This document shows positions 23,338-30,903 of a stretch of DNA of 52,266 nucleotides, in pieces. Source of the stretch: DASQFD01 sp035633255 (lineage in GTDB: Bacteria; Actinomycetota; Actinomycetes; Actinomycetales; Dermatophilaceae). Made by a program: the position numbers and the translations under genes. Location: positions 1 to 52,266 of the forward strand of contig DASQFD010000133.1 in assembly GCA_035633255.1 (NCBI GenBank), read 5' to 3'. Position 1 is the first letter of the stretch. Each line of letters begins with the position of its first letter. The notes beneath the pieces were generated by a model. The model was not told the origin of the DNA, searched no databases, and was given only the letters and a program-made list of their open reading frames with translations.

Positions 23338-24654
23338 ATGCCCTCCCTGACTCGCGAACACGACCTCGTCCTCCTCGGCGCCACCGGCTTCGTCGGCCGG
23401 CTCACCGCCGCCCACCTCGCGCAGCACGCCCCGGACGGCATCCGCATCGCGCTGGCCGGGCGGTCCGCGGGCCGCCTCGCGGAGGTGCGGGCCGCGCTCG
23501 GCGAGCGGGCCGCCGACTGGCCGCTCCTCACCGTCGACGCGCTCGACGAGGCCGCCGTCGCCGCCCTGGCCGCGAGCACGTCGGTGGTCGCCACGACGGT
23601 CGGCCCCTACGCCCGCTACGGCGGCCCGCTCGTCGCCGCGTGCGCCGCCGCCGGCACGCACTACTGCGACCTGACCGGTGAGGTGCTCTTCGTCCGCCAG
23701 AGCATCGACGCCAACCACGAGGCCGCCAGGGCCAGCGGCGCGCGCATCGTGCACGCCTGCGGCTTCGACTCCATCCCCTCCGACCTCGGCGTGCTCGCCA
23801 CCGCCGAGGCCGCCGCCGCGGACGGCGAGGGGACGCTGGAGCGGACCGTGCTCCACGTGCGCTCGATGCGCGGCGGCTTCAGCGGCGGCAGCATCGACTC
23901 GATGCGCCAGCAGGCCATCACGATGACGTCCGACCCGGCCAGCCGCCGGGTCGTCGGCGACCCCTACTCCCTCTCCCCGGCCCGCGAGGAGGAGCCGCCC
24001 GCACGCGAGCGCGGCCCGCGCGCCACCGGGCTGGTGGACCGGATCCGGTATGCCGTGCCGGCCCGACACGACGACGTCACCGGCCGCTGGACCGGGCCGT
24101 TCGTCATGGCGTCCTTCAACACCCGCATCGTCCGGCGGAGCAACGCGCTCAGCGGGTGGTCCTACGGCCGCGGCTTCCGCTACGACGAGGTCATGGACAC
24201 CGGCACCGGGCCGCTCGGTGCGGTCAAGGCCGGTGCGCTCGGCGCCGGCCTCGGGGCGGTCGTCGCCGGCATGGCCTTCCCCCCGACCCGCGCAGTGCTC
24301 GACCGGGTGCTCCCGGCTCCGGGCGAGGGCCCGAGCGAGAAGTCGATGGCCGAGGGCCGCTTCGTGATGGACGTCGAGGCCACGACCACCACCGGGGCGC
24401 GCTACCGCACCCGGGTGGCGGCCGACCAGGACCCCGGCTACACCGGAACCGCCGTCATGCTGGGGCAGTCGGCGCTGTGCCTCGCGCTCGACGAGCAGCG
24501 GCTGCCCGACCTGGCGGGGGTGCTCACGCCGGCGACCGCCATGGGGGCGGTGCTCCTCGAGCGCCTGCGGCAGCACGGGTTCACCGCGACGACCGAGCGC
24601 CTGGGTGACGGGGAGGGGGACACCGGCCGCACTCCGTCGGGGGACGCTCGCTAG
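23338..24654 (+). CDS. Saccharopine dehydrogenase-like / trans-acting enoyl reductase family
   Basis: A 438-aa NADP-binding protein. The N-terminal Rossmann fold is DLVLLGATGFVGRLTAAHLA, then STSVVATTVGPYARYGGPLV and the family block TGEVLFVRQSID with CGFDSIPSDLGVLA. A hydrophobic, glycine-rich stretch (ALGAGLGAVVAGMAF, about residue 300) suggests membrane contact. Mycobacterial relatives are trans-acting enoyl reductases of lipid synthesis, but most members are uncharacterised. The next gene follows 34 nt downstream with its own ribosome site and a possible promoter. Confidence 0.82.
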   Translation: MPSLTREHDLVLLGATGFVGRLTAAHLAQHAPDGIRIALAGRSAGRLAEVRAALGERAADWPLLTVDALDEAAVAALAASTSVVATTVGPYARYGGPLVAACAAAGTHYCDLTGEVLFVRQSIDANHEAARASGARIVHACGFDSIPSDLGVLATAEAAAADGEGTLERTVLHVRSMRGGFSGGSIDSMRQQAITMTSDPASRRVVGDPYSLSPAREEEPPARERGPRATGLVDRIRYAVPARHDDVTGRWTGPFVMASFNTRIVRRSNALSGWSYGRGFRYDEVMDTGTGPLGAVKAGALGAGLGAVVAGMAFPPTRAVLDRVLPAPGEGPSEKSMAEGRFVMDVEATTTTGARYRTRVAADQDPGYTGTAVMLGQSALCLALDEQRLPDLAGVLTPATAMGAVLLERLRQHGFTATTERLGDGEGDTGRTPSGDAR

Positions 24655-24657
24655 GGT
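24652..24657 (+). promoter_or_regulatory. -10 box of the PNPOx-like gene
   Basis: TAGGGT overlaps the end of the upstream gene. Transcription would start near 24665, leaving a leader of about 24 nt that holds AGGAGG (24679-24684). Confidence 0.35.
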
Positions 24658-24688
24658 CGTGGTGAGAAATTCGGCACCAGGAGGCACC

Positions 24689-25132
24689 ATGACCGAGCAC
24701 GGCCCCGTCACCGCTCTGCCCGAGGACGAGTGCTGGCACATGCTGCGCGAGCAGGAGTTCGGGAGGCTGGCCTTCCACCTGCTCGACGAGGTGCACATCG
24801 TGCCCATCAACTACGCGGTGGACGACCACGACCAGCTCGTCTTCCGGACCGCGGAGGGCAGCAAGCTGCTCGGCCTGACCATCAACGACGACGTCGCCTT
24901 CGAGATCGACGAGTACACCGAGGAGGCCGCGCGCAGCGTGGTCGTGCGCGGCCGGGCCCACCAGCTCGAGGGCCGCGACGCCGACGAGACCGACGTGCTT
25001 CCGCTGCGGCCCTGGGTGGACACGGCCAAGTTCAACGTGGTGGCGATCGAGGCCGACCAGGTCACCGGCCGCCGCTTCGAGCTCACCCGGCCGTGGCTGC
25101 ACATGAAACCGCAGCCGGAGGACGAGGACTGA
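24689..25132 (+). CDS. Pyridoxamine 5'-phosphate oxidase-like flavin-binding protein
   Basis: A 147-aa split-barrel protein. ECWHMLREQEFGRLAF at the N-terminus, then VHIVPINYAVDDHDQLVFRT and EGSKLLGLTINDDVAFEID, are characteristic of the PPOX/Nim-like family that binds FMN, F420 or haem. AGGAGG is 4 nt before the ATG. There is no evidence that it is a true PdxH: it is short and lacks the C-terminal dimer segment. Likely a redox or stress protein of unknown substrate. Confidence 0.8.
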   Translation: MTEHGPVTALPEDECWHMLREQEFGRLAFHLLDEVHIVPINYAVDDHDQLVFRTAEGSKLLGLTINDDVAFEIDEYTEEAARSVVVRGRAHQLEGRDADETDVLPLRPWVDTAKFNVVAIEADQVTGRRFELTRPWLHMKPQPEDED

Positions 25133-25181
25133 CGCCCCGTCCCGGCTCGCCCCGGCTTTCTCGGGTGACGTGGGTGATGCG

Positions 25182-25937
25182 TCAGACCAAGCGGCGGACC
25201 ACCCGCAGCGGGAGGTGCCGCATCGCCGTCCCGAGCGGTCGCCACGGCCACGCCGGCACCCGCGCCTCGTCCCGGTCACCCTCGATGGCCGCGATGATCG
25301 CCGCGACCCCCGTCCGGGTGTCCACCATGTGCGGCAACGGCTTGGGGATCCGGTCGTTCATCTCCGACCGGATGTAGCCCGGGTAGACGGTGGTCACCCG
25401 GATGTCGAGGTCCGGCTTGTCGAGCAGCTCCATCCGGATGCCCTCGGCGAGGTGCGCGACGAAGGCCTTCGTCGCGGCATACACGGTCACCGGGCCCGGC
25501 AGCCCGCGCATCGCGGACATCGACGAGACCACCACCAGCTGCCCCCGACGCTGGTCGCGGAAGACCTCCATCGCGGCCTCGCAGGTGGCGAGCGCCCCGA
25601 GCACGTTGGTCTGGGCCGTCTCGCGGTTGGCCGCCGCCCGGCCGGTGCCGATGGGGGCGCCCTTGCCCAGCCCGGCGTTGACCACCACCCGCTCGAGCGA
25701 CCCGAACGTCTCGCGGAACCCGGTCACGGCGTCCCGCACCCCTTCCTCGTCCGTGACGTCGACCGCTCGCACCTCCACCCGCCGCCCCGGGTGCGCCGCG
25801 GTGATCTCCTCGCGCAGGGCCTCCAACCGGTCGACCCGCCGGGCGCACAGCCCGAGGTCCTCGCCGCGGGCGGCGAGCTGGCGGGCCAGCTCGGCGCCGA
25901 TGCCCGAGCTGGCCCCGGTGATGACGGTGGTGGTCAC
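25182..25937 (-). CDS. Short-chain dehydrogenase/reductase
   Basis: A 251-aa SDR. Cofactor motif TTVITGASSGIGAELARQLA with LCARRVDRLE (Arg after strand 2 favours NADP). NAG motif VVVNAGLGKGAP, catalytic Ser in VVVSSMSAMRG, and YxxxK as YAATK. It begins at a GTG overlapping the stop of the upstream kinase-like gene (GTGA), so it is the fourth gene of the TetR-flanked lipid operon. The C-terminus (WPWRPLGTAMRHLPLRVVRR) is amphipathic and may touch membrane. Substrate unknown. Confidence 0.86.
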   Translation of the reverse strand: MTTTVITGASSGIGAELARQLAARGEDLGLCARRVDRLEALREEITAAHPGRRVEVRAVDVTDEEGVRDAVTGFRETFGSLERVVVNAGLGKGAPIGTGRAAANRETAQTNVLGALATCEAAMEVFRDQRRGQLVVVSSMSAMRGLPGPVTVYAATKAFVAHLAEGIRMELLDKPDLDIRVTTVYPGYIRSEMNDRIPKPLPHMVDTRTGVAAIIAAIEGDRDEARVPAWPWRPLGTAMRHLPLRVVRRLV

Positions 25938-27070
25938 GAGCTGCTCCTCTCCTGCCGGCGGATCAACCGCCGACAGCGGTACTCCAGGTAGAGCACCACC
26001 CAGCGGAACTGCTTGTACGCCGGGTTGGTCGTCTGGCCGTGGTGGTAGCGGTACCAGATCTGCTGGGCGATGACGGCGAGGCGGAACAGCCCGAACACCT
26101 CGTAGAACGCCCACCGCTGCGCGTCCATCGGGATGCCGCGGCGGTCGCAGTAGGCGCGCACGACCTCGACGCGGGTCAGCATCCCCGGCGTCTGCGTCGG
26201 CTGCCGGCGGAAGCGCCGGAAGACCGGGTCGTCGTCCGCCTGCACCCAGTAGGCCATCGCCCCGCCGAGGTCCATCAGCGGGTCCCCGACGGTGGCCATC
26301 TCCCAGTCCAGGACCCCGACGATCCGCGTGGGGTCGCCGGGGGCGAGGACGAGGTTGTCGAAGCGGAAGTCGTTGTGGATGAGCACCTGCCCGACGTCGG
26401 GTGGCTGGTGCGCGTCGAGCCACGCCATGACCCCCTCGAAGGAGCCGACGTCGGGCGTGCGGGCCTTGCGGTAGCGGGCCGACCAGCCCCCCACCTGGCG
26501 GGCGACGTAGCCCTCGCCGCGGCCGAGCCCGGCCAGCCCCGCGGCCTCGACGTCCACGTCGTGGAGCGCCACCAGCGTGTCGATGGCGCCCAGGCACAGG
26601 TGGTGCAGCCCGGCCGGGTCGAGGCCGAGCTCGCGCGGCACCTCGCGCCGCAGGATCGTGCCGAGGAGCCGCTCCATGACGTAGAACTGCGAGCCGAGCA
26701 CCGACTCCTCGTCGCAGAAGGCGACCATCGGCGCGACGTAGGGGAACACCGGCGCGAGCGCCGCCTGGATGTCGTGCTCCCGGCGCATGTCGTGCGCCCC
26801 GCGCGCCTTGGTGCCCGCCGGCGGCCGCCGCAGCACGAGGTCACGCCCCCGCCCGGCCGGCCCCCCGGCATACCGGAGGAGGTAGGTGAGGTTGGAGGCG
26901 CCGCCACCGAACTGCACCACCTCCGGTATGCCGTCCAGCCCGGTCGCGTCCGCGGCGTGCGTCCGCAGCCACGCGGCGACCGCGGGCACGTCGAAGGTGT
27001 CCTCGGCGCGCACCGGCCCGGCGCCGGGCACGGGCTCCGAGGCCGGCGCGGGGGTGGCGGGGTCAGCCAT
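25934..27070 (-). CDS. APH/ACAD10-like phosphotransferase
   Basis: A 378-aa kinase-fold protein. The nucleotide region is VVQFGGGASNLTYLLRYAGG with LVLRRPP. The catalytic loop is VLIHNDFRFDNLVLAPGD (Asp and Asn about residues 230-236), and the metal-binding Asp is in VGVLDWEMATVGDPLMDLG. This branch is nearly always beside acyl-CoA dehydrogenases and resembles the kinase domain of human ACAD10/11, which phosphorylates 4-hydroxy acyl-CoAs so that they can be dehydrated. The adjacent acyl-CoA dehydrogenase and SDRs fit that job. It is not expected to be an antibiotic resistance gene. Confidence 0.85.
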   Translation of the reverse strand: MADPATPAPASEPVPGAGPVRAEDTFDVPAVAAWLRTHAADATGLDGIPEVVQFGGGASNLTYLLRYAGGPAGRGRDLVLRRPPAGTKARGAHDMRREHDIQAALAPVFPYVAPMVAFCDEESVLGSQFYVMERLLGTILRREVPRELGLDPAGLHHLCLGAIDTLVALHDVDVEAAGLAGLGRGEGYVARQVGGWSARYRKARTPDVGSFEGVMAWLDAHQPPDVGQVLIHNDFRFDNLVLAPGDPTRIVGVLDWEMATVGDPLMDLGGAMAYWVQADDDPVFRRFRRQPTQTPGMLTRVEVVRAYCDRRGIPMDAQRWAFYEVFGLFRLAVIAQQIWYRYHHGQTTNPAYKQFRWVVLYLEYRCRRLIRRQERSSS

Positions 27071-27866
27071 CGGCCGGCGGCGCGCCCTCGCGCCGGGCGA
27101 GGGCCTCGGCGCCGCGGCGGAAGCTCCGCTCGTAGGCCGGGCGGGCCAGCCGCTTGGTCCAGAAGGCCCGGCGCCCGAGCCGGTCGGTGAGGATGAGCCG
27201 CTTGCCGGCGTCGACGCCCTTGACGACCTCCGCGGCGACGGTGTCGGCGTCGGCCTCGGCGCCGGTGATGAGGTGGACCGCCGTCCGCTCCATCTCCACG
27301 TCCTTGCCCTGCAGGGAGGTGTGCAGGTTGGTGCGGAAGAACGCCGGGCAGACGACGGTGGTGGTGATGCCGAAGGGGGACAGCTCGAAGTCGAGGGTCT
27401 CCGAGAGCGCGACGACGCCGGCCTTGGCCGCGTTGTAGGACGACATGCCCGGGCCGTGGACGAGGCCGGCGAGCGAGGCGATGTTGACGATCTGGCCCGA
27501 GTGCTGGCGCTTGAAGAGCGGGGTGAAGGCCTGGCAGCCGCGGACCACGCCGAGGAGGTTGACGTCGAGCACCCGCTCCCAGTCCGCGATCGACTCCACG
27601 TCGATGCGGCCACCGGTGGCGACGCCGGCGTTGTTGACCAGCACGTCCAGGCCGCCCCAGCGCTCCTGCACGAGGGCGCGGGCCGCGTCCCACTCCTGGG
27701 TGCTGCGGACGTCGAGGCGGATGTAGTCGACGCCGTCGGGGAGGGGGTGGGGCCGCTCGTCGGCGAGGTCGCCGGCCAGCACCCGGTCGCCGCGGGCGGC
27801 GAACCGGCGGGCGAGCGCCAGCCCGAGGCCCGAGGCGCCACCGGTGACCAGGACGCGGCGGCTCAT
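27063..27866 (-). CDS. Short-chain dehydrogenase/reductase
   Basis: A 267-aa classical SDR: RVLVTGGASGLGLALARRFA, then GDLADERP (Asp after strand 2 suggests NAD), VLVNNAGVATGG, IVNIASLAGLVHGPG with catalytic Ser, and YNAAK. The C-terminal part after residue 200 (ITGAEADADTVAAEVVKGVD) is the usual substrate lid. It overlaps both neighbours (4 bp with the acyl-CoA dehydrogenase, 8 bp with the kinase-like gene). Presumably it oxidises a hydroxyacyl intermediate in the same pathway. Confidence 0.87.
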   Translation of the reverse strand: MSRRVLVTGGASGLGLALARRFAARGDRVLAGDLADERPHPLPDGVDYIRLDVRSTQEWDAARALVQERWGGLDVLVNNAGVATGGRIDVESIADWERVLDVNLLGVVRGCQAFTPLFKRQHSGQIVNIASLAGLVHGPGMSSYNAAKAGVVALSETLDFELSPFGITTTVVCPAFFRTNLHTSLQGKDVEMERTAVHLITGAEADADTVAAEVVKGVDAGKRLILTDRLGRRAFWTKRLARPAYERSFRRGAEALARREGAPPADG

Positions 27867-29179
27867 GCGCGCACCCCGGCGCCCGCCGCCCGCTCGGTCG
27901 CCCGCTCGGCCTCCCACTCGGCCTCCCGCTCGGCATACGGGCGAAGGAGCTGGCGGGCCACCACGCCGAGGTGCACCTCGTCGGGGCCGTCCGCGAGGCG
28001 CAGCGAGCGCGCGCCCGCGTAGGCCGCGGCGAGGGGGAAGTCCTCGCACATGCCCGCGCCGCCGTGCAGCTGGATGGCGAGGTCGATGACCTCGCAGGCC
28101 ATCTGCGGCACCGCCGCCTTGATCTCGCTGACCTCGCTGCGGGCGCCCCGGGCGCCGACGGTGTCGAGCTTCCAGGCGGCGTGGTGGACGAGCAGCCGCG
28201 CGGAGTTGATGGCGATGCGGGCGCGGGCGAGGCGCTCCCGGTTGCCGCCGAGGTTGGCGATCGGCTTGCCGAAGGCGACCCGCGAGACCGAGCGCTCGCA
28301 GGCCAGCTCCAGGGACCTCTCGGCCAGGCCGATCAGCCGCATGCAGTGGTGGACCCGGCCCGGGCCGAGGCGGCCCTGGGCGATCTCGAAGGCGCGGCCG
28401 GGGCCGGCGAGGACGGCGGAGGCGGGGAGCCGGACGCCGGTCAGGGACACCTCGCCGTGTCCGATCGGCTCGTCGTACTGCCCGAGCGCCGTCATGCACC
28501 GCTCGATGTGCACGCCGGGGGCGTCCATGGGCACGGCCACCATGGAGTGCCGGAGGTACTTGTGCGCCGTCGGGTCGGTGACGCCCATGAAGATGCCGAC
28601 CCTGCAGTCCGGGTGACCGACGCCGGTGGACCACCACTTGCGGCCGTCGAGGACCACCTCCTCGCCCTCGATCCGGGCCGTGGCCTCCATCGTGGTCGCG
28701 TCGGAGGAGGCGACCCCGGGCTCGGTCATGAGGAACGCGCTGCGGATCCGCCCGTCGAGGAGCGGGTCGAGCCAGGTGTCCCTCTGCTCCGGCGAGCCGT
28801 ACTTGAGCAGCACCTCCATGTTGCCGGTGTCCGGTGCGTTGCAGTTGAGGACCAGCGGGGCGCTCGCCGACCGGCCCATCTGCTCGGCCACCGGGGCGTA
28901 GTCGGCGTTGGTCAGGCCGGCGCCACCGTCGGTGCCGTACCGCTCGGCATACGGGCCCTCGTGCCCGGCCGGGAGGAAGAGGTTCCACAGGCCCTGGGCC
29001 CGGGCCTTCGCCTGCAGCTCGGCGATCACCGGGTGCGGCTGCCACGGGTCCTCCCCGCGGGAGCGGCGGGCCGCGACGTCGGCGAGGACCTCCCGCTCGA
29101 CCGGCTCGATCTCGGCGTCGACGAAGGCGCGCACGCGTGCCGCCAGGTCGGCGGCGCGGGGCGAGGGTGCGAAGTCCAT
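27863..29179 (-). CDS. Acyl-CoA dehydrogenase (FadE-type)
   Basis: A 438-aa flavoenzyme that forms the double bond in an acyl-CoA. Recognisable blocks: FLMTEPGVASSDATTMEA (FAD/substrate loop), VVLDGRKWWSTGVGHPDC, LGPGRVHHCMRLIG, and the C-terminal AIQLHGGAGMCEDFPLAAAYA followed by RLADGPDEVHLGVVAR. The last block is typical of the ACAD10/11-associated branch, longer than short-chain enzymes. First gene of the minus-strand operon, starting 6 nt after a TAGGGT box. Confidence 0.9.
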   Translation of the reverse strand: MDFAPSPRAADLAARVRAFVDAEIEPVEREVLADVAARRSRGEDPWQPHPVIAELQAKARAQGLWNLFLPAGHEGPYAERYGTDGGAGLTNADYAPVAEQMGRSASAPLVLNCNAPDTGNMEVLLKYGSPEQRDTWLDPLLDGRIRSAFLMTEPGVASSDATTMEATARIEGEEVVLDGRKWWSTGVGHPDCRVGIFMGVTDPTAHKYLRHSMVAVPMDAPGVHIERCMTALGQYDEPIGHGEVSLTGVRLPASAVLAGPGRAFEIAQGRLGPGRVHHCMRLIGLAERSLELACERSVSRVAFGKPIANLGGNRERLARARIAINSARLLVHHAAWKLDTVGARGARSEVSEIKAAVPQMACEVIDLAIQLHGGAGMCEDFPLAAAYAGARSLRLADGPDEVHLGVVARQLLRPYAEREAEWEAERATERAAGAGVRA

Positions 29180-29185
29180 GCCTTG

Positions 29186-29215
29186 ACCCTAGCGTCTCTG
29201 TTGAGCAATGCTCAA
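29186..29215. promoter_or_regulatory. TetR operator and acyl-CoA dehydrogenase promoter
   Basis: TTGAGCAATGCTCAA (29201-29215) is a perfect 7-1-7 inverted repeat between divergent tetR and acyl-CoA dehydrogenase genes. On the minus strand its TTGAGC can serve as -35, followed by an 18-bp spacer and TAGGGT (29191-29186), which is 6 nt from the ATG at 29179. The palindrome also covers ATG 29208 of tetR. Repressor binding would therefore block both directions. Confidence 0.6.
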
Positions 29216-29882
29216 TAGTATGCCGTCCGGTCCCGCGCCCGCCGAGCGGGCGGGAGGTGCCCGGACCCGGCTGGCCCCGGACGACCGCCGCCGCCAGCTG
29301 GTGGGGATCGGGCTGCGGAAGTTCGTCGAGCGACCCGTGCAGGAGCTCTCGCTCGACGAGGTGGCCGCCGAGGCCGGGGTGTCCCGGGGGCTGCTCTTCC
29401 ACTACTTCCCGACCAAGACGGCCTACTTCCGCGCCGTCGTGGCGGCCGCCGAGCGGCGGGTGCTGCGCAACGTCGCGCCCGGCCCGGGGATGACCGGCGA
29501 CGTGGCGGTCGAGCAGGTGGTGCGGCGGTTCGTCGAGCAGGTGGCACGACGGCGCGAGTCCTACCTCGCCCTGGTCTACGGCCGGGGCGGGCTGACCACC
29601 GAGGGCCTGGGCGACTCGGCCCGCACGCTGCGCGTCGAGCTGGCGCGGCTGGTCGGGGAGGCGCTCGCGCTGGACGCGGCCGCGCTGCCCGTCGTGCACG
29701 GGTGGGTGGCCTATGTAGAGGACCGCGCCCTGCAGTGGTCGGCGGACGGGGGCGGGGACGCCCCGCACCCGGTCTCGGACGGGGGCGGGAAGGGTGACGC
29801 CCCGGACCGGGACGCGGGCGCGGCCGTGCTGGCCCGGCACTGCGTCGCCGCCCTGCACGCCCTGCTCGCGCCCGGCGGCTGA
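29208..29882 (+). CDS. TetR/AcrR-family transcriptional regulator
   Basis: A 224-aa regulator. Helix-turn-helix at about residues 28-75: RRQLVGIGLRKFVERP, then SLDEVAAEAGVSRGLLFHYF with PTKTAYFRAVV. The rest is an all-helical ligand domain, with an Asp/Gly-rich insertion (about 182-205). It is divergent from the acyl-CoA dehydrogenase operon and probably senses an acyl-CoA or fatty acid. Start uncertain: ATG 29208 lies inside the operator palindrome; ATG 29220 (MPSGPAP) is 4 codons downstream and equally acceptable. Confidence 0.85.
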   Translation: MLNSMPSGPAPAERAGGARTRLAPDDRRRQLVGIGLRKFVERPVQELSLDEVAAEAGVSRGLLFHYFPTKTAYFRAVVAAAERRVLRNVAPGPGMTGDVAVEQVVRRFVEQVARRRESYLALVYGRGGLTTEGLGDSARTLRVELARLVGEALALDAAALPVVHGWVAYVEDRALQWSADGGGDAPHPVSDGGGKGDAPDRDAGAAVLARHCVAALHALLAPGG

Positions 29883-29894
29883 CGCCGAGCGCCG

Positions 29895-29987
29895 CAGGCG
29901 CGCGGTTACAGCCGGCCCGGGACCCCAGGCGCGCGGTTACAGCAGGCCCGGGACCCTAGGCGCGCGGGTTCCAGCCGGCCCGCGGGT
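29895..29987. repeat. 31-bp tandem repeat, three copies, at the crotonase 3' end
   Basis: Units begin at 29895, 29926 and 29957, with a constant 31-bp step. Each has GGCGCGCGG, a variable CA-containing core, then GGCCCG. The third unit is the last coding part of the crotonase gene; the TAG stop straddles units 2 and 3. The two outer units are non-coding copies of the gene end. Confidence 0.8.
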
Positions 29988-30768
29988 GGTATGCCGGCGT
30001 CTCCCGCGACATCGCGGCCCGCCGGGCCACCTCGGTGTTGCGCCCGGCGAGCAGCCGCGCCTGCTCGAGGCGCTCCCGGGCGAAGGTCCGCCGCTCACCC
30101 CGGCCCCAGGTCCGCTCGAAGAGCCGCTTGGTCGCCGCGACGCTGTCCGGGGAGCGCTCCCGCAGCGCGGCCACGAGGCGGTCGGCCGCGGCATACGGGT
30201 CCTCGGCGACCTCCGTCGCGAGGCCGAGCCGCACCGCCTCCTCGCCGCTGACCACCTCGGCCGTCATGGTCAGCCGCTTGGCGACGTCGATGCCGACGAG
30301 CTGGGCGAGCGCGCGGGCGCCGCTCATGTCGGGCACCAGGCCCCAGCGTGCCTCCATGACCGACCACCGCGCGTCCGGGGTGGTGATGCGGAAGTCCGCC
30401 GCGAGCGCGACCTGCAGCCCCCCGCCGTAGCAGTGCCCGTGCACCGCCGCGAGCACCGGCACGGGGAGCCGGCGCCACGCCCAGCACGCCTCCTGGAAGG
30501 TGTTGGTGCCCCGCCACGGCCGCGGCACGAAGGCCCTGGCGACGCCGCCGGGGTCGCGCAGCACCGTGGCGAAGTCCAGCCCGGCGCAGAACGCGTCGCC
30601 CTCACCCCCGAGCACCACGGCCCGCAGCGTCCGGTCGCGCCGCAGGTCCCGCGCCGTCGCGACCAGCTCGTCGAGCGTCTGCAGGGTGAGCGCGTTCAGC
30701 TTCTCCGGCCGCGCCAGGCGCACCTGCGCGACGCCGTCGGCCACGGTGCAGGTGACGAGGGAGGCCAT
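29956..30768 (-). CDS. Enoyl-CoA hydratase/isomerase (crotonase) family
   Basis: A 270-aa crotonase. The oxyanion-hole blocks are VVLGGEGDAFCAGLDFA and VHGHCYGGGLQVALAADFRI; the active-site region is WSVMEARWGLVPDMSGARAL with a Glu in the expected area. The product could be a hydratase or isomerase of fatty acid oxidation. The C-terminus (RETPAYHPRAGWNPRA) lies in a tandem repeat. ATG 30768 is preceded by TAGGCT 7 nt upstream (30776-30781), so a leaderless start is likely. It converges with the TetR gene. Confidence 0.87.
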   Translation of the reverse strand: MASLVTCTVADGVAQVRLARPEKLNALTLQTLDELVATARDLRRDRTLRAVVLGGEGDAFCAGLDFATVLRDPGGVARAFVPRPWRGTNTFQEACWAWRRLPVPVLAAVHGHCYGGGLQVALAADFRITTPDARWSVMEARWGLVPDMSGARALAQLVGIDVAKRLTMTAEVVSGEEAVRLGLATEVAEDPYAAADRLVAALRERSPDSVAATKRLFERTWGRGERRTFARERLEQARLLAGRNTEVARRAAMSRETPAYHPRAGWNPRA

Positions 30769-30775
30769 GCCCGCC

Positions 30776-30781
30776 AGCCTA
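30776..30781 (-). promoter_or_regulatory. -10 box, leaderless promoter of the crotonase gene
   Basis: Minus-strand TAGGCT, 7 nt, ATG 30768. The same TAGGCT-7nt-ATG layout recurs at 34474. Confidence 0.45.
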
Positions 30782-30800
30782 GGAGGTGGCGTGTCCGCCC

Positions 30801-30845
30801 GCGCACGGCATTCCGGCGCACGGCATTCCGGCGCACGGCAGTCCG
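30801..30845. repeat. 15-bp tandem repeat, three copies
   Basis: GCGCACGGCATTCCG occurs twice in a row (30801-30815, 30816-30830) and once with one change (30831-30845, GCAGTCCG). It lies between the divergent crotonase and quinone reductase promoters. Confidence 0.85.
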
Positions 30846-30861
30846 GCGCGCGCCAGCCTCC

Positions 30862-30867
30862 TACGAT
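30862..30867 (+). promoter_or_regulatory. -10 box of the quinone oxidoreductase gene
   Basis: TACGAT is followed by a leader of about 30 nt that carries AAGGAG (30893-30898) before the ATG at 30904. This is a conventional leadered promoter. Confidence 0.4.
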
Positions 30868-30903
30868 GGGCACCCCCCGCCCCCCGCAGAGCAAGGAGTG
30901 CGC

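Noticed and set aside
25934..27070. Aminoglycoside resistance gene
   Set aside because: Only the kinase fold is shared with APH enzymes; context with an acyl-CoA dehydrogenase and the motifs place it in the ACAD10/11-like lipid group.
29895..29987. Attachment site or insertion-sequence ends at the 31-bp repeats
   Set aside because: The repeats are directly adjacent with no intervening element, no integrase or transposase, and no tRNA gene.
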